Assembly (NCBI RefSeq): GCF_000346465.2
Contig: NC_034014.1
Coordinates: 17,745,542 to 17,809,541 of the forward strand
From: Prunus persica
Taxonomy: Eukaryota; Streptophyta; Magnoliopsida; Rosales; Rosaceae
Direction: 5' to 3'
DNA length: 64,000 nt
Below are positions 32,797 through 43,439 of the stretch, one piece after another (within the stretch, counting starts at the first letter, position 1; every line of letters begins with the position of its first letter). The notes under the pieces are model-generated. The model saw nothing but the letters and a program-made list of their open reading frames with translations, was not told the DNA's origin and made no database searches. Position numbers and translations under genes: made by a program.

Positions 32797-35642
32797 TGTA
32801 ACACCCCGACCCTAATTTAATTATCCATTTAAATTAATCAATTAATATAATTATGAAATTACAATTTTGCCCCCAAAGGGGGTAATTTAGTCATTTTTTA
32901 ATCCGGAAGGATTTTGGGAAAATGATTGGTACCATTACGTAGATCATGCCGAGATGAGTTCGTAGACATGTAGTGGGCTCGAATCAAAGTTGTACCGAGA
33001 AAGTTATGAGCTACAGAAGCCTAATGGCAAAATTATAAATAAGTTAAAGTCTGATTTTTTTTATTTTAAAAACCTGGTTCCCTCTCCCTCCTTCACTCCC
33101 TTCTCCCTTCTACGAAACAACACACCCCCCCCCCCCCCGGCCCTCGACAATTCATCAGTTGGGTTTTCTCACCACCGTCGCCACCTCTGGCCCACCAACC
33201 CGACAAGGTTGGTACCAAAAGAATCAAAGCGATGTCGCCTTTACATTCAGACCCTTCGCCGCCATATCTCACTAAAATTTGCGAAAATTTGATCGATTTT
33301 ACCCAAAACTTCACGAAGCTCGTTCGGGTGATTCCGATCACCAATTTATTCGAACTTGGTATGCTTTTCCATCCTCTCAATGTGTTCTAGCTACTGGTTG
33401 GGTTATTTAGGATAAATTTCTGCGTTTTGAGTGTCAATTAAGCGATTAAAGTTTTGGCCAGTTTCAACCCTTGATTCCGGCCATTTCCGGCCACTTTTTG
33501 GGGTTGGTCCAAGAACAAAAGTTGCTCCACTCAATGTCATGATTATGTAGGTATAGGTCTTGACCGAAGGTTTTGAGATTTTGGTCACCAAAATTTCTCT
33601 GCCGACGCGTGTGATGGCACATGGGCACTGATTGGGTGTCCCTCTTGGTTCTAAAATAATCCACATGTCGTCCTGAGCACGACGGTATGCTCAGGTTTGA
33701 ATTTGGTTATCGTTTCATCGTAGATCGGATATCGCATATTAGGCGTTATCCGGGTTTGATATGTTCGGACCATTGGATCGACTTCATTTCAATATATGTT
33801 GATCTCGGCATCCCTAGGAGCGTGTAGGAATTCGCGGATGGTGAATCGAAGTCCCGGATGTTCCGATTCAATAACTGAAAGTTTGTGTTAAACGATAACC
33901 ATCTGATCGTGCGATCGCGAGCGATCCGACCTTTTGATTCATACCAAACTTGCAGGACGTGTATTCTAAACCTTCTTGAACCCAAAGGAACTTTCGGATC
34001 GTAAAACGGAGGTCGTGGGCCATGTGGGCCCGGTTGACCCATTATTGAAAGTTTGACCGCTCGGTTGACCGAGCTTCTTCCGTGGCTATCCCATCCTTCA
34101 AAACACGTAGTTGGACCTTAGGAATGTCTCGTTCCTCGTGCATATACTTGAAACCCGAAAACTAGGATTTTAATTTAAAGTTCTCGTTCGAAGCGTTTTA
34201 TATTATTTCGTACTAGTATTCTGAACTAGGTACTCCGACCACGCGCACGCAACAGACGGGACCCTCTTAGGGTCAAGCAGCGTGGGAGTACTTGTAAGTG
34301 GGCATTGTTTTCAAATGCTAACATTATTTTTAAGACGGAAAATTAAGCATGATGATTTAATGGTTTATTGAGTTTATTATTTTATTAATTGTTGAACATG
34401 ATATTTCTATATATATTTGGGTTTTGCCATATTGCAAGTATCTTGAGTTGATATATAATATTTTTGAGAATTTCTATTTATGATTGGTTATGTGTGGGGT
34501 ACGTGGGATGTTGGATTGAGATTGTGAAAAGAGAGTGGATTATTAGTTATGTCAATTTGAAGTGCTATAAGCACTACCCTATATACCTCCCCGGATTTGG
34601 AACTTTGGATTTAGAATGTTAAGATACTTGGATATGTTATAACTTGGGCACCTTTGACGGGGTGTTTCGTAGACTCTTAGAGGGGTAGTCTGCGCACGTA
34701 GGATTTGTCACAGGCGTATGAGTATTGAGAATTCTGCTGTATGTGCTGGTGAGCTTAGTCCCAGTTGGACAGCTTGTTCCCTAGCCACATGGTCAATTGA
34801 GGATTCTTCTATGTGGACTAGTCAAACAATCCCCCGATTGGATTGTTTCCCCGGTACAAACTTGTTGGTGTGATACTTATATATATTTATATACCTACTA
34901 TATTATTATATATATATATTTATTCATTCGTTCTTGTTTATCAGTGAGGATACTTCCTCGTTCGCCGTGTCAACGGGCATGCGTTTTGAGAGAATGGTTT
35001 GGGAATAGTATGAAATGCTTGAATGGGATGAGAAACAAATTTTCATTATGGGAGTTCAGATTTCATTATGGTTTTGACCCAACTAAAAATATATATGTGG
35101 TTATAACGGTTTTGAATGCATATGGTTATTAGCATCGTTTTCTAAATGGTGGGGGTTATATTATGTTGGTTTCAACTATGAACTAAACTTTATTTTTGTC
35201 CACTTACACTTTTCTATTTTGCCACCGCCCCCAAGCCATAGTTGACTAAAGTGAACAACAGAGCCGGGTCGCGAGCTTCCGAATCCCGAGCTTACGTAGA
35301 ATGAACTTTTAATCCTTTCTATTCTGTTGAACTTCCTTTTCATTTTGTAAATTGAATTCTTTAGATATGCTATGTTATCGCCCTATTAGGGTTTGATTTG
35401 TGAGGCTGAAGGCCCTTGTTGTAAATGGTTTAATTGAATCTTTCTCTTGCATGCTGCCTGTTGGGAGATAAATGTGTTTTTAACAGGTTGATAAATTTGG
35501 GAAATGTCCAATTTACAGAGGAGACTGTCGAAATTTCAGTAGAAAATCTCGGTCCTTAGTAAGTGAGCCCAGTATCGGTAAGATGCTGGAACTTTCAAGG
35601 GATTCATCCCGGATTCCAAGGAATTAGGGGCGAGTCCTATCA
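32797..35642 (+). mobile_element. Giant solo LTR (2846 bp), TGTAACACCCCGA family
   Basis: It starts tgtaacaccccgacc and ends gagtcctatca. The 5 bp tagat lie directly on both sides (32792-32796 and 35643-35647), and host sequence resumes exactly within the interrupted 32-bp repeat. No internal region is present, so this is a solo LTR left by LTR-LTR recombination. A C16 run occurs at about 33123-33138. It is related to the LTR at 13900-15935. It sits in what should be the first intron of the MULE transposase gene (donor-like ACA|gtaagt near 32457, acceptor gtgcag at about 35681). Confidence 0.93.
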
Positions 35643-35691
35643 TAGATAGTAAATTAATGAGAAAATTAATTGTTGTGCAGCTAATCTTGAC

Positions 35692-38600
35692 ATGTTCACA
35701 CTTGAAGTACACCACGGGGTCTACTTTGTTGATGGTTTATATATGGGAGGTATTGTACAATGGGTTGATGGGCAAGATGCAGATGAGGTTTCAATGCTGA
35801 ATTATTTGAAATGGTTACACACCTTGATTATGATGAACAAAACATTTAATACTATTACAAGCATAGGACAAATGGCTGGTTGAAATTAAGATAGATAAGG
35901 ATTATTTTGGAGCAATGAAGTTGGTGAAAGGGAGCTAACTATTTGTGTTATACATAACTGGAAATCCAACACCTAGGCCTTTAAATGTTCAGTCCCTAGT
36001 ATTCTTTGCATACAGTGAAAATGCTGAAGATTATGAAGAGACTACTCATGGATATGATGCTGATGAAGAAAATGGGCAATATGACTTCGTGGATGTTGAC
36101 ATAGAGGAAGAATTTGGTGAGGCAGAGGAAGAATATGGTGAAGTTGAGGTAGAAAGTGTTGAAGCTGAGGAAGGTGGGGAGGATAAGGAAGAAGATGGTG
36201 ATTTCATAGATAGTGAGTTTGAGCAAAGTGATAAAGAGGACAACATGAATTTTCATAGGTATGTTGTAATTGAAGAGCAAGATGATGAGTATAAAGAACC
36301 AGGTGAGGATGGTTATAATACATTAGACTTAGAAAGTTTGCATGAAGATAATGAAGATGAACATGGAAATAAGAGAGGTTTGAGGCAACCAAAATTCAAG
36401 CAATACAATAAACAGCATGACTTATAAGATCCAAAATTCCACTTGGGTTTAGAGTTTTCTAATATGCAGGAATGTAGAGAGGCCATAAAATAATATGCAT
36501 GCAGGTGTGCTAGAAGACTAAGGTTTGTGAAGAATAAGCCTAATAGGGTGAGGCTGGTATGTGATGGTAATAATGATGGTGATAAGGCAAAGAGGCATAG
36601 TAAGAGTGATAAGAGTAAGAGGCATGCTAAGAGTGATAAGAGTAAGAGGCATGCTAAGAGTGAAGAGGGTGAAGATGAACTTGAGTTATTGTATGATGCA
36701 CATGTTGGGGAAAAGACCCACTGTTAGAGTGAAGACATACCATCCAATTCATACATGCGGCAGATCTCAAAGAACTACGTTTGCCACTTCATAATGGTTG
36801 GCTAAAAGGTTTAATGAGGATTTCAAAACCAATCCTAACATGTCAATTCCTAACTTCATGTCATTGGTGAGGAAACATTACAGTATAGATGTCACTAGGG
36901 ACCAATGATACAAGGCAAAGAATTTGGCAAATGAGAGGATTCAAGGAAGCATTGAAGAACAATATGCAAAGCTGTGGGATTATTGTGATGAGCTTAAGAG
37001 GCAAAACCCAGGGAGCACATTTTTAGTGAAGACATCATTGCGGGGAGATGATTCAATTTTTCTGAGGCTTTATATATGTTTTGCTCAACTGAGGAAGGAG
37101 TTTATTAAAGGATGCAGAACCATGGTTGGTTTTGATGGGGCTTTCATCAAAGGACAACATCCAGGACAACTTTTAAGTACTGTTGGGATTGATGCCAACA
37201 ATGGCATGTTCCCAATAGCTTTTGCTGTTGTAGAGACAGAAAGTAGAGACACTTGAACATAGTTTTTAGATATATTCTTCAATGATGTTGGATTAAGAGG
37301 CACTGGAAATGGTTGGGTTTTTATCATTGACAAACAAAAAGGACTGGGGCAAGCAATTGAGGCTTTAAAGTCAGATGTTGAACATAGGCATTGTGTAAGG
37401 CATCTGCACAATAATTTCAAAGTTACTGGGCATGATAGTTTGGCACTTAAACAGAGGCTATGGGCTGCTGCTAGAAGTACAACACTTTCTTGGTGGGAAG
37501 CTGAGATGGACAATATTATGGAAATATCTACACCAGCTCATGCATGGCTTAAAGATAGGCCAACAATTCATTGGAGCAGGTCACACTTTAGTATTGGGAC
37601 CAAGTGTGATATACTTCTGAACAATTTATGTGAATGTTTCAATTCAGCAATTTTGGATGCAAGAGATTAACCAATAATCACGATAGTTGAAAGGATAAGA
37701 ACATATTTGATGTTGAGAGTTGCAAGACAAAAAACGGTGAAATGAAATCAAAGAGTTGGGCCAAGGATCTTTCAAATTATTGAAAAGAACTTGAAAGATA
37801 GTGTCTCATGCATTACACAGAATACAGGTGGAAACAGGTTTTAAGTCACCCATATGTTTGGTGGACAATATGCCGTTGATCTAAATACTCACTCTTGCTA
37901 TTATAGAAAATGGGATCTATGTGGCATCCTATGTTGTCATGCCATGGCTGCAATATCAAGGCAACACAAGAGCCCAATGAGGTATGTTAATGAGGTGTAT
38001 AAGAGAGAAGCTTATGATATGGCTTATAGTAATTATGTTAGATAAAAAGTGTAATAAAGAAATTAAAAAATCACCCAACATAATCTCACTCTTATTTACA
38101 AATAGGAGTTTTTATTTTTAATTGAATATGACCCACTCAAGATAAAAAAATATCTCTTAATTATAATCTCTTTATAAAGAGAAAACCCTTTGATTCCAAT
38201 ATGAAAAAATGAAATAAATAATGGAATTTGATTTGATGTTACGGCTGCATCCAGGGAACCCTAGACTGCCTACATACCCCATTTTGGGGATCAAGCCTTT
38301 TGTAGTTCTCACATAATTTGATTGGACTTTCAAGGAATGAATGACCCCTTGAAAGAATTTGTGGTATGAGAAATATTTTATGGAATTTGGATGAACGTGG
38401 TTGGACCAGGGATTCAATTTGATTTTATGGTTGGAAAAGTGTTTGGGGCGAATTTGGTTAAGGTACACCAGGGATTCTGTTTGGACTTGCGGTTGTATTT
38501 GGATTGAATTTTCAAATTGCCTACGTATCCTTGGCGGAATCAAACCGGACGTAGTTCCTTAAAATTTGATTGGACTTTCAAGGAATGAATGATCCCCTGA

Positions 38601-41600
38601 AAAAATTTGTATATTTGAGAGATTTGAATTTGATATCATTGAAATTTGCAGGGTGGATGACCCATGAGAAAATTTGGAATGGTTTTGTACCATTTTTAAT
38701 GTTAATGTCCAAAGAAAATTAAAAGGCATTTTAATGAGCCCATTAATTTACTCACATATGGTTTTAAGGATTAATCCATTAACCACATAATTTATTTGGA
38801 CCACCTATAAAATATTTTGGGCTTTTGAAAGTTAATGGGTAATTTGTTTTGTCAACCCATCAACTTGTTTTCGGACCTTAACATTTCTATTAGTGGGCCT
38901 ATAATCAAAGAGTCCATGTCAGAAAGGCTTTGAGAGCTAGCTGCCAACTGAAACCAAGACCGATATCTATTTGGAGTAATAGAGATCAATTCAAACTGAG
39001 CCACCTCCATCTTTATCTGGAGTAGTTCAAATTTAAACTTAAACTGGACCAATTTATATATCTCTTCAGCTACCCGTTAGCCATAATCAGTTCAGAGCTT
39101 TGAATCTGAGACGCCAAAAACCAAAGAGACATCAAAACAAGGTTGGTCCTTTCCTTTGCTGCTTTCTGTCAGAGTTAGACGTTATCACCTATTAAATTAT
39201 TAGTTGAAAGTCTTGGAATTTGAAAGGCATCGTCTGTTTTTCAAAAGAAAACAGAGCTTTTGAACCAAAGGAAGTACAAAACTTATTATTCTTTATTTGC
39301 TACTTTTCTTCTCTGTCTTTCTTGCTTTTCTTCTTCCTTGCCTTTGCTGGTCTCTCCTTGGCCCTTCAACTCTCTTTTTTTGTTCTGACACAATAACATA
39401 ACCTCAACCCCTTTTTATTTTGGCGTAGGTCCTGTAAGCCATTTCTTCTTTCTTTTCCTTATATGCAACACGAATTGGGTTTCTTTGCCTAAAAAAACAT
39501 GCACAAGCCAAAGAGCTATTTGTGTATTTTGTTGAGTTTGGCAGTACCAAATTCATAGCTGAAGCTTATCCCATTTTTAATCCCAAAGTTCAGCCACGAA
39601 TCCATGCTTGACCTCTTTTTGGCTTTTTGTTGTTTCCTCTGTACTTGTGGCAGACTTCCATCAAAATGGGTTTTGTCTTTACCCATTATGTGTTTAGAGT
39701 CCTTCAAATAATAATAAAAAAAATACTCATCTTTGGTTTTGTGTTGACTTGATAGGAAGGCTTTCCTTGAGCAGCGAGTTTCTTCATTTTTGGTCTAAAG
39801 ACCAAACTTTGGTTTGAAGAAAAGTTGCTGGCACAAAACGTGCATCCATTTTAACTTTGACTTCTCCTTTTTCATATGGCAAGTCTTTCTTCTTCTCTTT
39901 TGAATTTTGTTACCTTTCTTCTTCTTTGTTTTTGGCTTATGTTGCTCTTGGGTTCTTCAATAGCCGCAACGCAGGAGGCTTCTTAGCCTGAAATTGGTGA
40001 GCCATTTTTCTTTTGCTTTTTAGCTTGTTGATGCTTTGCTGCATCCTTTTCTTTCCAATTTGATTGGAATTTCTAAGGCTTTGCATATTTCCTTTTGCAG
40101 ACTCATATCATTTGAGAGGACCATCATACTGCCAACTGAGGTGCTGGCTTTGTTTTGTTTCAGTTGCTTCATGTTTTGCAAGCAACAAATTGAGAACCTT
40201 TTGCAATTTGCTGCAGAGGAGTGTTGTCTTAGTGACCTTCGTGGGTGTGAATCATCAACTTCTGTAAGCTTTCTGGCAATCATTAATTTCTGCATATCTT
40301 TTAATATCTTCTTTTATATTTCCTTCTATTTATGCCAATCTGTGAGGCTAAAACAGAGTTATTGATTTTCTCCATTTGCAGCACATTTTGCCACCCGTTC
40401 TTTCTCCAATTTGCAGATTTGGAATTTTACTCTGCTGAAGGTGGGTTGGGCATATAACAAAGCGTCTGGACTATTGATGTTTTCTGTTTTTGGTACTCAA
40501 GAACACTCGCAAGGTCTTCTCTGAGTACCACAATGTGCCTATGGACACTCACAAGGTGTTCACAGCACTTGTACAGTGGGGTTCTTGTAGAAGCCCATCT
40601 GTAATTCACAACAGAGAGGTCCTTGTGAGAGCTCTCTTTATGTAAGCAGCACAACTATTGCCAATTTGGGAGGATTTGTTTGCATTTTTCCACTGCTGAA
40701 GTCTCTGTCGATATGATACATTTCTTGATATCACACATGGAGGAAGTTCAGGCTTCTGTACAATGGCCTCACATACATATTTTTTTTACCTGCAAGTCAA
40801 TTGTACATAAAAGGATACTCAAATGAATTTGTTTATACTTTCTCAATGGTATTGTGACAGAGCTTCGTATCTCTTTTGCTTGTTTCTATTCTTTGAATTT
40901 ATGCAGCAGTTCGATGTTTTCTTTTTTTCCCTTCCTATGGATTTCTGCAGCAGTTTGGTACTTTTTTTCTTCTTCGTCGTCCTCCCCCTTTTTTTTGCAT
41001 CCTTTGGTCCCTTTTTATAGACCAAGAGGAACTGACATAATGGAGCCAGTTATCGCCTCACGTACTATGTGGGTGGGAGTAACTTCCCATTTTCAGTCAC
41101 TCCTCAACGTACATGTTCTGTTACTGCTTAATATTTCCTTGTAAAAATATTAATATTAATTCATTTGGGCCTAAACCAATTTGGCAACAAGTCCACAAAA
41201 CCATTTTATCTATGGGCCCAACTTCTTTAAACTTGGGCCAAAATTTAATTTGCTGTCAATGAACTTTTTTATTTCAACAAATTACATTTCACCAATTCCA
41301 ACCTAACAATTATGGAGAAAATCAGGTCATAGGCTAATTAAACCCCCACTGTATCACAAACAGAGTGGTAGGCCAAAGAAGGCAAGGACTAGACCGGTTG
41401 ATGAGATCCCAAAGGGTGTCACTAAGCTTAGGAGATATGGAATTGTAATCCATTGCTTAGTTTATGAAGGAGAAGGCCATAATGCTACTAATTGTGGAAG
41501 GGCAGACAACAATATGAGAAGAGACAAAGGCAGAGGCAGAGGAAGAAGGAGAGGAAGAGGAAAAAGCATGAGAAGAAGAACCAACTTAGTCCATCAATCT

Positions 41601-41640
41601 ACAAAAACAACAAGACCTAAGTTACAGGTAAATGATGTAA
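35692..41640 (+). pseudogene. MULE transposase, broken and split by a solo LTR
   Basis: In order: the N-terminal FTLEVHHGVYFVDG motif (35692) of plant MuDR-type transposases; a long acidic tract (35990-36420); a Lys/His/Ser repeat (period 27 bp, 36590-36665); the MULE catalytic domain (about 36920-37670) with FDGAFIKGQHPGQLLSTVG, FIIDKQKGLGQAI and HRHCVRHLHNNFK; and a SWIM finger (37900-37950), where the second Cys of C-x-C is Tyr (CYYRKWDLCGILCCHA). After the solo LTR the C-terminus resumes at about 41345 with PPLYHKQSGRPKKARTRP, a degenerate CCHC knuckle (C-L-V-Y instead of C-x-x-C) and an Arg/Gly-rich tail. At least six in-frame stops and the two Cys losses show it is dead. It would have cut and pasted the TIR family described above. 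Confidence 0.93.
38036..41308. mobile_element. Giant solo LTR (~3.27 kb) inside the transposase
   Basis: The ends tgttag...ctaaca are a perfect 6-bp inverted pair. The left flank is aatta (38031-38035) and the right flank reads attat (41309-41313), or aatta if the last A is shared. Joining the flanks restores the transposase reading (AYSNY then GENQV). A TATA-like tttatatatct lies at about 39052. No gag, pol or second LTR is found inside. The family is unknown to me, and the strand is not fixed, although the TATA suggests plus. Confidence 0.75.
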
Positions 41641-41875
41641 AATCTATCCAAAATACTCATCTATTCAAAATATACATTCTAACATTTGAAATACATACAA
41701 AATCCATCCAAAATAGCCATCTATTCAAAATACACATTCCAACATCTACTAGCCATCTGTTCAAAATATACATTCCAACATCCATCCAAAATAGCCATCT
41801 GTTCAAAATATACGTTCCAAAATCCATCCAAAATAGTCATCTGTTCAAAATACCCGTGAAATCCATCACCAAAAT
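41640..41875. repeat. ~45-60 bp degenerate tandem repeats in the MULE
   Basis: The phrase aaaatccatccaaaatagcc followed by atctgttcaaaatatacatt recurs about five times. A similar simple series (ctacattcaaccaaataaaa) lies at 42475-42605. Confidence 0.85.
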
Positions 41876-42596
41876 GTAGTCAATGAATCTACTTTACCTC
41901 CATGGCCTTGCCCTTTTTGCACGAGATTTGAACCTTTTCCCTTGCGGCCTGAAAATGTTTTGAGTGCTAACAGCAGACTATGGTTATGAAACAAAATTGC
42001 TTGGACCTGCTTGTGAAGCAAAATTGCAAAGAGCTGGTTGGGAAGCAACATTGGTTGGAGCTGTTTGGCTTGCAATGGCTGTAGTCCTTGTCAAACCTCC
42101 TCTAATTGCTTGCAAATGAAATTAATCACAATTAAAACAATTCAAATGAGTCATCCAATTAAAACATTCAATCATAATTGGCTATTTTGGATGGATTTCA
42201 AATGTTGGAGATGTTAATATGTTGAATTTGGATGGATTAGAAACGTTGGATGTTGAATTTTGAAGTATTTCACAGATTAATCTAGACCAAGAAGGCCTAC
42301 ATTATGTTTCTGTTGTAATTTTGGGTTGGTATTTTTCTTTTGGTTGATATTGGTTCTCTTGGATTAGTGTAGGCTTTCTGCCTTGCTTTTGTTGTACTGC
42401 TCTGTTTCTAATTTCTGGGTATTTTGCCTTGGCTTGTGCGTAATGAAGTATTTAGTTACCCAAAAAAAAAAGGCCTACATTCAACCAAATTCATTCAACC
42501 AAATCTACATTGAACCAAATAAAAAGGCCACTACATTCGTTAAGCCAAAAGAAAGCACAAGAATGCCACTACATTCAACCAAATAAAAAGCTACAT

Positions 42597-42975
42597 TCAA
42601 CCAAATAAAAAGTTGACTAATACAGTGAACAACAACAAAATTACAACCAAACAACTCAGCAGCCCACTTCGAAATTTTTTCTCTTTATCTCTTAGCTCTT
42701 GCACAATCTTCTTGTCTTTAGCTCTTTTTTCTTCCAATGAGTTTATTCGTTTGATCAATCGACATATGACATTTTTGGCATGCTTAGACATTTTCAGGTC
42801 CTTCCAATCCTTCCAACCATAGCCACCACCATACTTCTCTCTACAACACACATATAACCTCCTCCCTGCATTATCATCAGACTAGCAAACAATCGTTTCA
42901 GCATCAATTCCATACTGGCATATTTGCAATCATCATCCATAATAAAAGTGGTCGAACTAGATTTTTTAAAAGCTG
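42597..42975 (-). pseudogene. GRF-type zinc-finger protein carried antisense by the MULE
   Basis: Read on the minus strand from about 42945: a degenerate finger (C-Q-Y-G where C-x-C-G is expected), then TIVC-stop-SDDNAGRR, then CCREKYGGGYGWKDWKDL, then a coiled coil (LIKRINSLEEKRAKDKKIVQ) and a C-terminal membrane segment (LLSCLVVILLLFTVLVNFLF). This is the usual layout of plant GRF zinc-finger proteins (finger, coiled coil, membrane tail). A TAG replaces the conserved Trp before SDDN, and two metal ligands are changed, so this copy is inactive. The last 84 codons alone are open (42851-42597). Its place between transposase and right TIR suggests a second gene of the element or a captured host gene. 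Confidence 0.72.
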
Positions 42976-43439
42976 CAGGTATGTTCCTATGCATCCTGTC
43001 ATCAACTGCAATTTATTGTCTTGTTCATGAAATTGATGAACATAAGCAAAATGAGAAGGTTAGAACATCTGCAAATGGGGTTGGGTTCTGTCATCAAGGG
43101 TGGGTTCTAGCGAATCTCTTAATCGCGGTCTTTCTCTCAGTCACAAATTGAATCTCCAAGTCTGATTTGTGAATTGGGCATACGACGCGCTAAAAGGGGT
43201 CTGAGGATTAAAAGGATGAGATTACCCTTAACAAAAGCCGCATGTGCCATTTATGTGGTGTTTGTTAAATAAATAAAATAAAATATTATGTAGTGGCTGA
43301 ACTTTTCAGTTGTATCTTTCCAATTTTTTGTTGAATAAACACGTACGTATTTATTCGTACTTTTCCCGTTTCGTATTTTACTAACTAGAAATCTAATATA
43401 ATTATGTGACTTAGGTTAAATTGGTCCTCACAGATTCTC

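Larger units (their letters stand above)
31955..43266 (+). mobile_element. Decayed MULE (Mutator-like) with two nested solo LTRs
   Basis: The left end ggataaactgccgaatacc begins a TIR of about 380 bp. The right TIR (about 43105-43266) is its inverted copy but lacks the outer ~170 bp, so the right end is truncated and no target duplication can be scored. Shared inner TIR words are ggcacatg[tc]ggcttttgtt, cagaccccttttagcgc and gcccaattcacaaatcagac. Inside are a plus-strand transposase and a minus-strand GRF zinc-finger gene, both broken. Removing the two solo LTRs and their duplications leaves about 5.2 kb, normal for an autonomous MULE. The TIR is the same family as the inner element at 27831-29052. 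Confidence 0.9.

Noticed and set aside
32562..32804. 80-codon minus frame with Tyr/Thr/Ile repeats
   Set aside because: Translation of the 32-bp tandem repeat.
36046..36392. Several minus frames rich in Ser, Phe or Leu
   Set aside because: Antisense shadows of the acidic tract of the MULE transposase.
41514..41880. Separate 121-codon gene
   Set aside because: It is the Arg/Gly-rich C-terminus of the MULE transposase running into tandem repeats.
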